A stretch of DNA of 64,000 nucleotides from Asticcacaulis taihuensis (GTDB taxonomy: Bacteria > Pseudomonadota > Alphaproteobacteria > Caulobacterales > Caulobacteraceae): contig NZ_FMTS01000001.1 of assembly GCF_900100255.1 (NCBI RefSeq), positions 930,001-994,000 of the forward strand. The letters are read 5' to 3'. The notes beneath the pieces were generated by a model. That model was not told the origin of the DNA. It did not search any database and saw nothing but the letters and a program-made list of their open reading frames with translations. The position numbers and the translations under genes are program-made. Below, one piece after another: positions 50,861 to 62,957 of the stretch. Each line of letters starts with the position of its first letter. Within the stretch, counting starts at the first letter, position 1.

Positions 50861-51445
50861 TCACATGAACCGGACGTCGGAATGGAGGTACTTTTCCAGC
50901 AGGATCAGTACGAACGGAAACATCAATGTGGTGGCGAATGCCTGCTCGACCACGCCCCACAGGCGGGCCACCGCACCGGTATCGATAAAGGTCAGCAGGA
51001 CGCACAGGCTGAAAAAGATGAATTCCGTCAGGAGGAACAGACCGAACAGTACAATCCATTCCTGGCCGATCAGGTAGGTCCGCGCAAGGGCCAGCACGCC
51101 ATAAACCAGCACGAGGCTGAACGTCCAGAAGCCGAGCGGCGCCCCCCAGAAGAAGTCGAGAAAGAAACCAAGCCCACCCAGGACAAAGGGGGCGATGTAA
51201 GAGGGCCGGATCAGCGGCCAGGCGAAGGCCAGGATGAAGGGCGACACCGGCTCAGGCAAATAGAAGCCAAAAGGCTGGAAGGCCGTGGCGAGGACAATGG
51301 TCAGGGCCACGCTCATCAGGGCCGGTGCCAGAATCCAGTCCCAGGGCGTAATAACCTTGGAAGCCATGCTGGCCCGGACGCCGCGATTGATCACCGTGCC
51401 GCCGAACGGACGCTTTCTGGGCCCCAACATGCCCGGCATCTTCAT
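50861..51445 (-). CDS. mreD: Rod shape-determining protein MreD
   Basis: A 194-residue membrane protein with about five or six hydrophobic segments. The family-typical FGFYLPEPVSPFILAFAWPLIRPSYIAPFVLGGLGFFLDFFWGAPLG region is seen in pieces near residues 65-105. MreD joins MreC, RodA and PBP2 in the elongasome. Its ATG overlaps the mreC stop by one base (TGATG); an internal Met two codons later is an alternative start. Confidence 0.93.
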   Translation of the reverse strand: MKMPGMLGPRKRPFGGTVINRGVRASMASKVITPWDWILAPALMSVALTIVLATAFQPFGFYLPEPVSPFILAFAWPLIRPSYIAPFVLGGLGFFLDFFWGAPLGFWTFSLVLVYGVLALARTYLIGQEWIVLFGLFLLTEFIFFSLCVLLTFIDTGAVARLWGVVEQAFATTLMFPFVLILLEKYLHSDVRFM

Positions 51446-52647
51446 CAGTTTTGTCCTGAGGGATCGGCCGCCGGCGTCGAGGGCGGCACATAGGGTTTCA
51501 ATTCCGGCGTTACTGGCGCGGCTGCGGAGGAAGCCGCCGGCCGGGAAGCGGCTGCAGACGACGAGGCGGTCGCTGCCGGCTTAGGAATGACCGGTTTCGG
51601 CTTCGGTTTCGCTACGACCGATGTAGCGGCAGCGCTGGTAGTCGCCCCGATCACCGGCTTTACAGTCGTGGCGCTGCTGGCTGCGGCGGAGGACGACGTG
51701 GCCGTTGCCGAAGAGGACGCGGACTGCACCGCCGGCAGGGCGGGCGGCGGCAGCACATCACTGACCGGCGGCGCGCGCAGGATGGTATCGGCATTGGGCA
51801 ATTGCGAGAAGTCCTTGAACAGCAGCACCTTCACGAAATCGATCGCCGAGCGGTTGGAATAGAGCCGGACGCGCCAGACGTTATCGACGCCCTTGACCGC
51901 CTCGCCGACCGGCAGACCGCGCGGGAAGACCCCGCCATCGCCCGATGACAGGATCTGGTCACCGACCTTGACACTGTCCTTGCCGCGAACAAAATCGAGC
52001 TTGGGATAGCCGCCGCCGTCACCGCTCATCATGGCGCGGGCGTCGGACCGCAGGATCATCACCGGCACATGGCTTGTCACGTCGGTCACCATCAGGACGC
52101 GGCTGACATCGGGCGACACGCCGACTACACGGCCCACAAGCCCCTGATCGGTAATGACCGGATTGCCAAAGGAAATCTTCTTGTTGGAGCCGGCATCGAT
52201 CAGGCGGTTATTGGCGAAAGGGCCGCGCGATACGGCGACCGAGCGCGCCGTCACCGTCTCGACCGGCGGCTCCGTGCGCAGGTTGAGCAGGCGTTCATAA
52301 CGGGTATTGATGTCTTTTTCTTCGATATACAGGTCGCGGTACTGCGTCAGCTCGGCGACCTTCATCTTGAGCTTGCGGTTTTCGCGGATGGCGAAGAAAT
52401 AATCATCGAACCAGTTGGTGCCGTCGCCGATCTTGTGAACCGGATAGGCCAGAACCTTATCTGGGAAGCCGGCCACGGTGTCGAAACCGGCGCGGTTGGC
52501 ATAACCAGAGGAATCGACCTCTTCGCGGCGGTCTCCCAGGAACAGCAGGGCCGCTACGACGCACACCAGCGCGACCACACCCATGACTGCCCAGGTCATA
52601 GGCAGTTTCAGATGTTCGAAGTGTCCCGTCTTGTCCCCGTAGGCCAC
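51445..52647 (-). CDS. mreC: Rod shape-determining protein MreC with long Ala/Ser/Pro tail
   Basis: A 400-residue bitopic protein. A single membrane helix (WAVMGVVALVCVVAALLFLG) is followed by a coiled coil (RENRKLKMKVAELTQYRDLY) and the MreC beta domains (LLNLRTEPPVETVTARSVA, TDQGLVGRVVGVSPDVSRVLMVTD). The last ~110 residues are a low-complexity Ala/Ser/Thr/Pro/Lys tail, longer than in enteric MreC. MreC links MreB filaments to the periplasmic wall synthases. It lies 72 bp downstream of mreB. Confidence 0.95.
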   Translation of the reverse strand: MAYGDKTGHFEHLKLPMTWAVMGVVALVCVVAALLFLGDRREEVDSSGYANRAGFDTVAGFPDKVLAYPVHKIGDGTNWFDDYFFAIRENRKLKMKVAELTQYRDLYIEEKDINTRYERLLNLRTEPPVETVTARSVAVSRGPFANNRLIDAGSNKKISFGNPVITDQGLVGRVVGVSPDVSRVLMVTDVTSHVPVMILRSDARAMMSGDGGGYPKLDFVRGKDSVKVGDQILSSGDGGVFPRGLPVGEAVKGVDNVWRVRLYSNRSAIDFVKVLLFKDFSQLPNADTILRAPPVSDVLPPPALPAVQSASSSATATSSSAAASSATTVKPVIGATTSAAATSVVAKPKPKPVIPKPAATASSSAAASRPAASSAAAPVTPELKPYVPPSTPAADPSGQN

Positions 52648-52719
52648 GCTACAAAATTCCTTAAAGCCGAAGCGGCAATATATTTATCAAGAGATCGCCG
52701 CCAAATTATGACGCTGTCC

Positions 52720-54152
<1,433 letters not shown>

Positions 54153-54893
54153 TCAGTCCGTGGCCTGCTGGCGGTTCTTGGCCGCCTCATACACCTTGCG
54201 CGCCACCAGCATGAGGCCGAGCCAGGCGATTGCAATAACAGCCATCAGAAGCGCCATCTTCCAGTCGCCGCCCTTCACAGATGCGAAGGACGATCCAAAC
54301 ATGGCCACCAAAGCGGTCTTCGGAATAATGCCGAGCGCGCACCCGGTAATAAAGGGCAGGAATGGTGCCCGCGAGGTGCCAAAGGCCATATTGACAACGA
54401 TGAAGGGCGCCGAGGGAATATTGCGGACGATGAAGGAAGCCGAAAAGGCATTGCGGCCGATATATTCCGACAGGCGGCCGACATGGTTGCCGCCCAGCCG
54501 CTTCATGACGCCGGCGCCGGCGAACCGCCCCATGTAGAAGGTCATGACCGCCGAAAGCACCGTGGCAATCCAGCTATAAAACCCGCCCCACCAGGGGCCG
54601 AAGGCCACCACGCAGGCGGCGATCAGCACGAACTGCGGCGCGCCGAACAGGGCGGACACGCAGAAGACCACAATGACAATGACCACGGCCATCGGTGAAT
54701 TGCGGTACTGCTCCATCCACATTTCGAGGCTCTTGAGAATTTCCTGGCCCCACGCCGATTTGCCGATCAGGAAAACCGCCACGACCAGGGCGAGCAGGAC
54801 CAGGCTGCCCCACAGGGCGCGCACGGCCTTGGCGTCCATATGAAGGAACAGACCTGTAACGCGTCGCCATAAATGTTGTAGTCGAGTGTGCAT
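54153..54893 (-). CDS. VTT-domain (TVP38/TMEM64/DedA-like) membrane protein
   Basis: A 246-residue protein from ATG 54893 with about six hydrophobic segments. The family core runs from CVSALFGAPQFVLIAACVVAFGP through GRFAGAGVMKRLGG, RNAFSASFIVRNIPSAPFIVVNMAFG and FLPFITGCALGIIPKT, matching the SNARE-associated/VTT superfamily, whose members are thought to be lipid scramblases or transporters. A later start at Met (54840) is possible. It is transcribed alone, divergent from the aspartate aminotransferase gene. Confidence 0.88.
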   Translation of the reverse strand: MHTRLQHLWRRVTGLFLHMDAKAVRALWGSLVLLALVVAVFLIGKSAWGQEILKSLEMWMEQYRNSPMAVVIVIVVFCVSALFGAPQFVLIAACVVAFGPWWGGFYSWIATVLSAVMTFYMGRFAGAGVMKRLGGNHVGRLSEYIGRNAFSASFIVRNIPSAPFIVVNMAFGTSRAPFLPFITGCALGIIPKTALVAMFGSSFASVKGGDWKMALLMAVIAIAWLGLMLVARKVYEAAKNRQQATD

Positions 54894-54934
54894 TGCACGC
54901 TGTATGTCTGCAAAGCTATGCTTCGGGCAAGTAA

Positions 54935-56353
<1,419 letters not shown>

Positions 56354-56375
56354 GCTGGCCTGAATTGAAAACCCG

Positions 56376-56409
56376 AAGGCGCGGCTGGATATCCGGCCGC
56401 GCCTTTTCT
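56376..56409 (+). terminator. Rho-independent terminator of aspC
   Basis: AAGGCGCGGC (56376-56385) pairs perfectly with GCCGCGCCTT (56396-56405) around a ten-base loop, followed by TTCTG. It lies 22 bp after the aspC stop codon. A small palindrome, TTATAC-C-GTATAA (56412-56424), follows and may belong to the promoter of the next gene. Confidence 0.88.
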
Positions 56410-56495
56410 GTTTATACCGTATAAGATGTGTGCAAGCCGGCGCAAAATAAACTTGCGCTTGCCCTGCCCAGAAAAACAAGGCAAGCAAGGCGCAA

Positions 56496-57626
56496 ATGAC
56501 GGGTTTCTGGCAGATAACATGGCTGATTCCGCCGGGACTGCTGCTGGGCGCCCTGGCCGCTTCGGCATTTGTCAGCGCCCTGCTCAGCATCCTGGTGATG
56601 AAGGGCGGTCCGGTCGATCTTCCGCGCGAACGCGGCGCCCATTCCGATCCCACCCCCACCAGCGGCGGCCTGGCTATTATGGCGGCCTCGGCCCTGGTCA
56701 TCGGCCTCACCATCAGTTTTTATGGCCATGCCATTCCGGGAAGCTGGCGCGATGGTCTGATTCTCTTCGGTTTCGCCAGCCTGATGGGCATTTGCGGCGC
56801 GGTTGACGATGTCGCCGACCTGCCGGCGAGCTGGCGGCTGGCCTTCCAGATTGGCCTGTGCCTGGTTTTTGCGTACTTTTATCGGGTGACGGCGCTTGAT
56901 TTCGGTCCCGGTGTGATTGTGCAGGTGCCGCCCGTGATCGGCCTTTTGGGTAGTGCCACCTGGCTGATCCTGACGCTCAACACGATCAATTTCATGGACG
57001 GCTCCAATGGTCTGGCGATCGGCGCCCAGACCATCGCCATGCTGGTCTTCGCCGGCCTGATCCTGCTGATGGCCCCTTTAAGCCTCTTCGGCGCCTATCT
57101 CGGTGTGGTGCTGCTGATCTGCGTATGCGTGGCCGGCGCGCATCTCGGCTTTGCCCCGTTCAACCTGCCGCCAGGTAAGCCGCAAAAGGCCAAAGCCTTC
57201 CAGGGCGACGCCGGTTCGATGTTTGCCGGCGCGCTGATCGGCGGGGCGACACTTGTTGTCAAGGCTTACGGCGTGGGATCGGTGTGGTTCGGCGGCTTCC
57301 TGCTGGCGCCCTTGCTGGTCGATGTGGTCCTGACCCTGATCGTACGGACACGCAAGGGGCAAAACGTCCTCAAGCCGCACAAGGAGCACCTGTACCAGAT
57401 CTGGCTCCAACGCCGCGACAGTTCTCACTGGCGGCTGGCCCTTCGCGTCTGGGCGCTATGCCTGTTTTCCAGTCTGGTTGGTGTCGGCGCGCGTCTGATA
57501 GACCGCATCTATCACACCGACATCCGCTTTCTGGTGCTTGTGGCGCTGATCGCCGTCTATACAGTCGGCTGGCTGGTCCTGCGCAAACAATTACTTATGC
57601 GTCCGCTGTTAAATAAAGCGCCATAA
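56496..57626 (+). CDS. Undecaprenyl-phosphate glycosyl-1-phosphate transferase (WecA/MraY family)
   Basis: A 376-residue membrane enzyme with about ten helices that transfers a sugar-phosphate, commonly GlcNAc-1-P, to undecaprenyl phosphate to start a surface polysaccharide. Active-site landmarks are SDPTPTSGGLAIM, ICGAVDDVADLP, TINFMDGSNGLAIG, AFQGDAGSMFAG and the ending loop LKPHKEHLYQIWLQR. AAGGCGCAA lies before the ATG. Other polysaccharide genes are not nearby. Its 3' end overlaps the convergent GNAT gene by 32 bp. Confidence 0.92.
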   Translation: MTGFWQITWLIPPGLLLGALAASAFVSALLSILVMKGGPVDLPRERGAHSDPTPTSGGLAIMAASALVIGLTISFYGHAIPGSWRDGLILFGFASLMGICGAVDDVADLPASWRLAFQIGLCLVFAYFYRVTALDFGPGVIVQVPPVIGLLGSATWLILTLNTINFMDGSNGLAIGAQTIAMLVFAGLILLMAPLSLFGAYLGVVLLICVCVAGAHLGFAPFNLPPGKPQKAKAFQGDAGSMFAGALIGGATLVVKAYGVGSVWFGGFLLAPLLVDVVLTLIVRTRKGQNVLKPHKEHLYQIWLQRRDSSHWRLALRVWALCLFSSLVGVGARLIDRIYHTDIRFLVLVALIAVYTVGWLVLRKQLLMRPLLNKAP

Positions 57627-58113
57627 GCAGGTCATCGAGATAGGGCCTGCCATCGCCCTGCCAGACCCTGCCCCTCAGCCGTCCTTCGAAGACAAAGCCC
57701 ATCGACTGGTAAAGTTCGATCGCCCGCCGGTTATCCTCGCGGCAGTACAGCTCGATGATGCGGAATTTAGGATTGGCCTTCGCAGACGCGATCAGATGCA
57801 CGAACAGAGCCCGCCCGATGCCGCGCCCCTGGGCAGCGGGGTCAACCGCCACGGTCAGGTTGGTCAGGCAGTGGCCCAGTTGGCGGGTTTCAGATGGCCA
57901 GGCGTGGATTTCCGCCAGTATGCGGCCATCATCGGCTTGCGCCACCAGCGAAAGGCCGATGCGCAGGCTGTTTTCGAGATTGTGCCGTATGTAGCCATTC
58001 GTAATCTCATCCTCGCGGCGCAGAAGCCCACCGCCCTGACGAGCCGCCGCGCGATAGACCGCGCGAATGCCCGCTTCATCGGCCAGGGTGGAGGCGCGAA
58101 TGCTATAACTCAT
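57595..58113 (-). CDS. GNAT family N-acetyltransferase
   Basis: A 172-residue protein with acetyl-CoA motif A in VAVDPAAQGRGIGRALFVHLI near residue 92 and the downstream LYCREDNRRAIELYQSMGFVFEGRLRG region, in two pieces typical of GNAT enzymes acting on proteins or small amines. Its start lies 11 bp inside the end of the arfB gene, so the two are coupled. Substrate unknown. Confidence 0.9.
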   Translation of the reverse strand: MSYSIRASTLADEAGIRAVYRAAARQGGGLLRREDEITNGYIRHNLENSLRIGLSLVAQADDGRILAEIHAWPSETRQLGHCLTNLTVAVDPAAQGRGIGRALFVHLIASAKANPKFRIIELYCREDNRRAIELYQSMGFVFEGRLRGRVWQGDGRPYLDDLLMALYLTADA

Positions 58114-58534
58114 CGGTGTCTTCCGGCCGTTTGCGATTGGATTTGACGGTGGAGCGAATGGCCTTGCCCTCCAGGCGTCGCCGCACCGCCCCCTTGGTCG
58201 GTTTGGTGGCGATACGCGGCGGCGGTGGCGGCGCGGCGGCCTTCTGCACCAGTTCGACGAAGCGCGCCAGGGCCGCCTTGCGGTTCATCTCCTGGGTGCG
58301 GTGCGTCTGGACAAACAGCACCAGTTCGCCCTCCTGCGTCACCCGCCGGCCGCCAAGCTTTGTCAGCCTCTGCTTGACGTCATATGGCAGGGTCCAGTTA
58401 TTGGTGATCGAGAAGCGCAGTTCGACGGCGGTGGCCACCTTGTTGACATTCTGCCCACCAGCGCCCGACGACCGCACGAAGCTTTCGTGCAGTTCCTCGT
58501 CAGGCACGGAAAGGCGGGGCGTGATAAAAACCAT
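58103..58534 (-). CDS. arfB: Alternative ribosome-rescue factor/peptidyl-tRNA hydrolase ArfB (YaeJ)
   Basis: A 143-residue class I release-factor-like protein. The catalytic loop is SSGAGGQNVNKVATAVELRF (GGQ near residue 26-28), followed by the TQEGELVLFVQTHRTQEMNR segment. The basic C-terminal tail (RRRLEGKAIRSTVKSNRKR) is the part that enters the empty mRNA channel of stalled ribosomes. It releases peptides from ribosomes lacking a stop codon. Confidence 0.95.
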   Translation of the reverse strand: MVFITPRLSVPDEELHESFVRSSGAGGQNVNKVATAVELRFSITNNWTLPYDVKQRLTKLGGRRVTQEGELVLFVQTHRTQEMNRKAALARFVELVQKAAAPPPPPRIATKPTKGAVRRRLEGKAIRSTVKSNRKRPEDTDEL

Positions 58535-58597
58535 GCCGTCTTGTGGGCGAAAATACCGACAGCTTCAAGAGTTTCCCCGCCTGTTTCTTACAAGCAT

Positions 58598-59299
58598 TCA
58601 ATCAGCCGGATGAATACCGGCGCGCAACTTCAGGTCCAGGCCCAGCAAAATCGCGTTGCCATCCAGCAGGGGCGCAGTCGGCAGCCCCGCCGCCGCCAGT
58701 TGATCGGCGGTCCAGTTGTTGCACACACGGAGAATAGAGAAATGCTCCCGGCTGACAAAGAAGACGTCATCCGCCGACAAGGCGGCCACGACCGGGGCGC
58801 CATTTTCCACCACGAAAGATGCCTCCATATGGCGCACCATGGCTTCAAAGCCTTCAGGTGTCAGCACGGCACGCGAGGCGATGTTTTCAACGAAGGCCTG
58901 GTCGGGTCGCGCGGAGACGCCAAAAATACGAATGACAGACGGATTACCAGGCCTGAACAGGGCTCGCAGGCCGTCAAGCGCGCGACCGACAGACAGCCCC
59001 TGCGCAGTAAAGAAGCCGGCATCTCCCCATCCATAGACCAGCCATTTGCCTTCCCTGACATCCGCGCCCGATTGCCTGGCGGCATCGGCGAGGAGCCCGC
59101 CCCTGGACATGACCGCCCCGGCCGGCAGGGCGATATCCGTGTGGAAACCATTGTTGACGATATAGATGGGTACAGCATCTGTTCGCGCCGGATAAAGCGC
59201 GCCGTCTCCGCCCTTCAGGGTCAGGAGGGCCGCAAACAGATAGAGAAACACCAACAGGCATACGCTCTTACACCACGGATGTTTGATAGAAAAAGCCAT
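58598..59299 (-). CDS. DUF2459 (TIGR02117) family protein
   Basis: A 233-residue protein from ATG 59299, with GGGGGA upstream. One N-terminal hydrophobic segment (SVCLLVFLYLFAALLTL) acts as signal or anchor. The remainder has the family features IYIVNNGFHTDIALPAG, WLVYGWGDAGFFTAQG and the Cys-Asn-Trp segment VCNNWTADQLAAAGLPT. The Cys and conserved His residues hint at an enzymatic, perhaps NlpC-like, fold, but the family's function is unknown. Exported or periplasmic location is likely. Confidence 0.85.
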   Translation of the reverse strand: MAFSIKHPWCKSVCLLVFLYLFAALLTLKGGDGALYPARTDAVPIYIVNNGFHTDIALPAGAVMSRGGLLADAARQSGADVREGKWLVYGWGDAGFFTAQGLSVGRALDGLRALFRPGNPSVIRIFGVSARPDQAFVENIASRAVLTPEGFEAMVRHMEASFVVENGAPVVAALSADDVFFVSREHFSILRVCNNWTADQLAAAGLPTAPLLDGNAILLGLDLKLRAGIHPAD

Positions 59300-59381
59300 G
59301 TCATTCCCCCTTTGAACGGAAGAACACCATGACTTTTGAACATTGTCCAATCAAATTATCACGAAACCGTGATCGATGATG

Positions 59382-59843
59382 CTAACCCTGAAGCGATGCC
59401 TTGATCATCCACAGGTGCTTTTCATGCGCCGTCAGCCGCGTGGTGCAGAGATCGGCGGTCGAAACATCGCCGGCATCCTCGGACGCTTTCACCGCCGCTT
59501 TCAGCGTGGCGACGACCGTGGCGTGATCCTTGGCGAGGTCTTTCAGCATGTCCTGAGCCGAAGCCGCCGGATCGCCATCCTTGATCGAGGTCAGGTTGCC
59601 GAAGGCGTCGGACCCCATCGGCGCGGTCTGCCCCAAGGCACGGATACGCTCGGCAATCTCGTCGATCGATGTCCAGATCTCGTTATATTGCTCTTCCAGC
59701 AGCAGGTGCAGGCCGCGGAAATTCGGACCGACCACATTCCAGTGATACCCGTGGGTCTTCTGGTAAATCGTGAAGGTATCAGCCAGAACCTTGGACAGTT
59801 CCAGACCCACTTTTTTGCTGTTATCAACGCCGGCTTCGCTCAT
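59382..59843 (-). CDS. dps: Dps family DNA-protection ferritin
   Basis: A 153-residue four-helix ferritin-like protein. The inter-subunit ferroxidase residues are seen in YQKTHGYHWNVVGPNFRGLH and in WTSIDEIAERIRALGQ (Asp and Glu ligands). It stores iron and shields DNA from peroxide. The N-terminal lysine-rich DNA-binding tail of E. coli Dps is not evident (MSEAGVDNSKK). It is transcribed alone. Confidence 0.95.
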   Translation of the reverse strand: MSEAGVDNSKKVGLELSKVLADTFTIYQKTHGYHWNVVGPNFRGLHLLLEEQYNEIWTSIDEIAERIRALGQTAPMGSDAFGNLTSIKDGDPAASAQDMLKDLAKDHATVVATLKAAVKASEDAGDVSTADLCTTRLTAHEKHLWMIKASLQG

Positions 59844-60052
59844 GATTTATCTCCTCAGATAGGGCTTTGATGTGATGGCTCACATATGAGAATACCGCCA
59901 TAAAGATACAATGAGGGAAAGGCGTCTAGTCGTATTTTCCCCAGAAAGCATATTTCACTGGCCTCTGGCAAAAGTGGAATTGTCATAAAACGTGATAGCC
60001 CGTATACGCAAACAGGTTGCAATATGCGGCGATCGGACTATTTTATGCATAC

Positions 60053-60075
60053 CTTATGCTGAAAATGAGCATAAG
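60053..60075. promoter_or_regulatory. Perfect 8+8 palindrome upstream of nadA, candidate NadQ-type operator
   Basis: CTTATGCT (60053-60060) and AGCATAAG (60068-60075) form a perfect inverted repeat with a 7-bp spacer (GAAAATG), ending 17 bp before the nadA ATG. A further TTATGCATA lies at 60042-60050. Position and symmetry fit a repressor of NAD synthesis; alphaproteobacterial nad operons are known to be controlled by such regulators (NadQ). Confidence 0.6.
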
Positions 60076-60092
60076 TCATCTGGAGAGAAACG

Positions 60093-61181
60093 ATGGCCGA
60101 CACGGCTGCCCATCTGGAATTCACACCGGCGATCGAAGCCGAGACCGCGGATATCTATGCCCGTCTGAAGGATAAGGTCTCGCCGCTTGAGTGGCAGTTG
60201 CAGGCCCCGCTGATCCACGCGATCAACCGCCTCAAGGCTGAAATGAATGCGGTCATCCTGGCGCACAACTACATGACGCCGGATATTTTCCATGGCGTGG
60301 GTGATTATGTCGGTGACAGTCTCGGCCTTGCGCGCGAAGCCGCCAAATCCTCGGCCGATATCATCGTCCAGGGCGGTGTTCACTTCATGGCCGAGACTTC
60401 CAAGATCCTGGCGCCGCAAAAGACCGTGCTGATCCCCGACCTGCGGGCCGGCTGCTCACTGGCCTCTTCGATCACCGGCGAGCAGGTGCGCCTGATAAAG
60501 CAGAAATATCCCGGCCTGCCGGTCGTCACCTATGTCAACACCACGGCCGATGTGAAGGCCGAAACCGACATCTGCTGCACTTCGGCCAATGCCGTGCAGG
60601 TCGTCGAGCATATCGCCGCCGAGTGGGGCGTCGATACGGTCATCATGCTGCCGGACCAGTTCCTGGCGAGGAATGTGGCGCGCCAGACGCACATCAAGAT
60701 CATCGCCTGGGCCGGCGCCTGTGAAGTCCATGAGCGCTTTGATGCGCAGGATATCGCCGATGTCCGCGCCGCCCATCCCGGCGTCGTCGTGCTGGCGCAT
60801 CCGGAATGCCCGCCGGAGGTTATCGCCGCCTCGGATTTCACAGGCTCGACCACGGCCATGGCCGATTACGTTACGCACAACAAGCCGAAGCAGGTGGTGC
60901 TGATCACCGAATGCTCTATGGCCGATAATGTCACCGCCGAGGCGCCAGGCGTCGAATTCCTGCGCCCCTGCAACCTGTGCCCGCATATGAAGCGCATCAC
61001 ACTGCAGGGTATCTATGACAGCCTGCGCTATCACCAGTACGAGGTGACCGTCGATCCCGAATTGATCCCGCGCGCGGCGCTGGCCGTTCAGCGCATGATC
61101 GACATGCCGCCGCTGAAAACACCCGCCCGCTATGACATGGTCAAGGCCAGGCACCACGTCGATGTCGAGATGATCAGTTAG
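60093..61181 (+). CDS. nadA: Quinolinate synthase
   Basis: A 362-residue iron-sulfur enzyme that condenses iminoaspartate with dihydroxyacetone phosphate to quinolinate. [24 protein letters not shown] and the following [14 protein letters not shown] are family signatures. Candidate cluster cysteines are in [10 protein letters not shown], the ECSMADNV segment and [20 protein letters not shown] precedes the ATG. It is the first gene of nadA-nadB-nadC; a repeat pair separates it from nadB. Confidence 0.97.
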   Translation: MADTAAHLEFTPAIEAETADIYARLKDKVSPLEWQLQAPLIHAINRLKAEMNAVILAHNYMTPDIFHGVGDYVGDSLGLAREAAKSSADIIVQGGVHFMAETSKILAPQKTVLIPDLRAGCSLASSITGEQVRLIKQKYPGLPVVTYVNTTADVKAETDICCTSANAVQVVEHIAAEWGVDTVIMLPDQFLARNVARQTHIKIIAWAGACEVHERFDAQDIADVRAAHPGVVVLAHPECPPEVIAASDFTGSTTAMADYVTHNKPKQVVLITECSMADNVTAEAPGVEFLRPCNLCPHMKRITLQGIYDSLRYHQYEVTVDPELIPRAALAVQRMIDMPPLKTPARYDMVKARHHVDVEMIS

Positions 61182-61208
61182 GGCGTAATGATATGAGTGC
61201 TGCTTTTC

Positions 61209-61272
61209 AGTTCCTCCCCTCTTGGAGGGGAGGTGCCGAGCAAGCGAAGCGCGTCAAGGCGGAGGGGTAAAG
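61209..61272 (+). repeat. Interspersed hairpin repeat, copy 9 (variant)
   Basis: CCTCCCCTC...GAGGGGAGG stem followed by GTGCCGAGC, a second stem, and GCGGAGGGGTAAAGA. The layout matches the other copies but the sequence is a variant. It is paired back-to-back with copy 10. Confidence 0.75.
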
Positions 61273-61291
61273 ACCAAATACGCTAATGCCG

Positions 61292-61345
61292 GTATTTACC
61301 CCTCCACCGCTACGCGGTCCCCCTCCCCTCCAAGAGGGGAGGATT
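61292..61345 (-). repeat. Interspersed hairpin repeat, copy 10 (variant)
   Basis: TTTACCCCTCCACCGC, TACGCGG, then CCCCCTCCCCTC...GAGGGGAGG: the inverse of copy 9. With it, this copy fills the nadA-nadB gap. Confidence 0.75.
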
Positions 61346-61388
61346 TAGATTTATCACCGACTTTACGCCCCATCATAAAGGCGCTTAA

Positions 61389-62957
61389 ATGCCTACTGAA
61401 ACCTATATCCATAACGGTCCGCTGGTCATCGGTGCCGGACTGGCCGGCCTGAGCGTGGCGCTAAATACCGCCCCCCGTAAGACACTGGTGCTGGCGCCCG
61501 TGGCGCTTGGTGTGGCCTGTTCGTCGGCCTGGGCGCAGGGCGGAATTGCCGCCGCCCTTTCTCCTGAAGACTCCCCAAAAGCCCACGCGCTCGACACCAT
61601 CAATGCCGGCGCAGGCATCGTGGATGAACTGGCCGCCAAAACCCTGACCGAAGCCGGCCCGCAAACCGTACATCGCCTGAAAGCGATGGGCGCGCCCTTC
61701 GATCACAAGACGGACGGCTCCTTCGTACTCAACCGCGAAGCCGCCCACGGCCTGGCCCGCGTAGCCCGCGTCGGTGGCGATCTCGCTGGCAAGGCCATAC
61801 TCGAGGCCGTCGTACACCGGGCGCTCAATGCCTCGCATATCGACATCTGGGAACGCGCCCACGCGCTCGGCCTGATCAAGTCAGCGAACGGCGTGGTGAT
61901 CGGCGCCCTGGTGCAGCACACCGACAGGCTGGTTGAGGTCTTCGCACCGGTCGTGATCCTGGCCAGCGGCGGCTCCGGCGGCCTGTTCGCCGTCACCACC
62001 AATCCGGCCAACCTGCGCGGCGAAGGCATCGCCATGGCGGCACTGGCCGGCGCCGAAATCGCCGATCCGGAATTCGTCCAGTTCCACCCGACCGCCCTGA
62101 AATTCGGCCTCGACCCGGCGCCTTTGGCCACCGAAGCTCTACGCGGCGAAGGCGCCACCCTGATCGACCAGAACGGCCATCGTTTCGTTTTCGATGACCA
62201 CCCGGACGGCGAACTGGCCCCGCGCGATATCGTCGCCCGCGCCGTTCACAAGGCAGACCAAAGCGGCGGCGCCTTCCTTGATGCGCGTACGGCTATCGGC
62301 GAACACTTCCCGGCCGAGTTCCCGACCGTATTTGCCTCGTGCATGAGCCAAGGCGTCGATCCGCGCATTCAGCCGATGCCGGTGGCCCCCGCCGCGCACT
62401 ATCATATGGGCGGCATCAAAACCGATATCTTTGGCCAGACCACACTGCCCGGCCTTTTTGCTGTTGGCGAATGCGCCTGCACCGGCGTTCATGGCGCCAA
62501 TCGCCTGGCCTCGAACAGCCTGCTCGAAGCCGCCGCCTTTGGTGAGCGTGTCGGCAAGGCAGCCATTGCCGGACTGGGCGGTGATTTCACGCCGGATACG
62601 GCTCATGCCCTTGTCCCTGTCCTGCCACCAAGTCTGACTGAATCCGATCTGAAAGCCTTGCGTGACGGTATGGCGCGGGATGCCGGCGTGGTACGCAATG
62701 AGGCTGGCCTAATCCGGTTGCTCGACCTGATCACTGACCTCGACAAACGCGCCCACGGCGCCCTGGCTCTGGTCAGCGCGCGCCTGATTGCAACTTGCGC
62801 CTTGCATCGGCGCGAGAGTCGCGGTTCTCATTACCGCAGCGACTATCCGCAAACCGAAGCGGTCGGCGCACGGACCTTCACAAACTGGGCCAAAGTCCAG
62901 AATAAGACACATGGGGAGTTGAGTACATGTACCTCACCGGATTGCCTGACCTCCTGA
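61389..62957 (+). CDS. nadB: L-aspartate oxidase
   Basis: A 522-residue flavoenzyme that oxidises aspartate to iminoaspartate for NadA. The FAD-binding loop LVIGAGLAGLSVALN is near the N terminus; SSAWAQGGIAAALSPED, FVQFHPTALKFG, the active-site ALRGEGATLIDQNGHRF, the substrate segment HYHMGGIKTD and HGANRLASNSLLEAAAFG follow. The C-terminal helical domain ends with RRESRGSHYRSDYPQT. Its 3' end overlaps nadC by 31 bp. Confidence 0.97.
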   Translation: MPTETYIHNGPLVIGAGLAGLSVALNTAPRKTLVLAPVALGVACSSAWAQGGIAAALSPEDSPKAHALDTINAGAGIVDELAAKTLTEAGPQTVHRLKAMGAPFDHKTDGSFVLNREAAHGLARVARVGGDLAGKAILEAVVHRALNASHIDIWERAHALGLIKSANGVVIGALVQHTDRLVEVFAPVVILASGGSGGLFAVTTNPANLRGEGIAMAALAGAEIADPEFVQFHPTALKFGLDPAPLATEALRGEGATLIDQNGHRFVFDDHPDGELAPRDIVARAVHKADQSGGAFLDARTAIGEHFPAEFPTVFASCMSQGVDPRIQPMPVAPAAHYHMGGIKTDIFGQTTLPGLFAVGECACTGVHGANRLASNSLLEAAAFGERVGKAAIAGLGGDFTPDTAHALVPVLPPSLTESDLKALRDGMARDAGVVRNEAGLIRLLDLITDLDKRAHGALALVSARLIATCALHRRESRGSHYRSDYPQTEAVGARTFTNWAKVQNKTHGELSTCTSPDCLTS

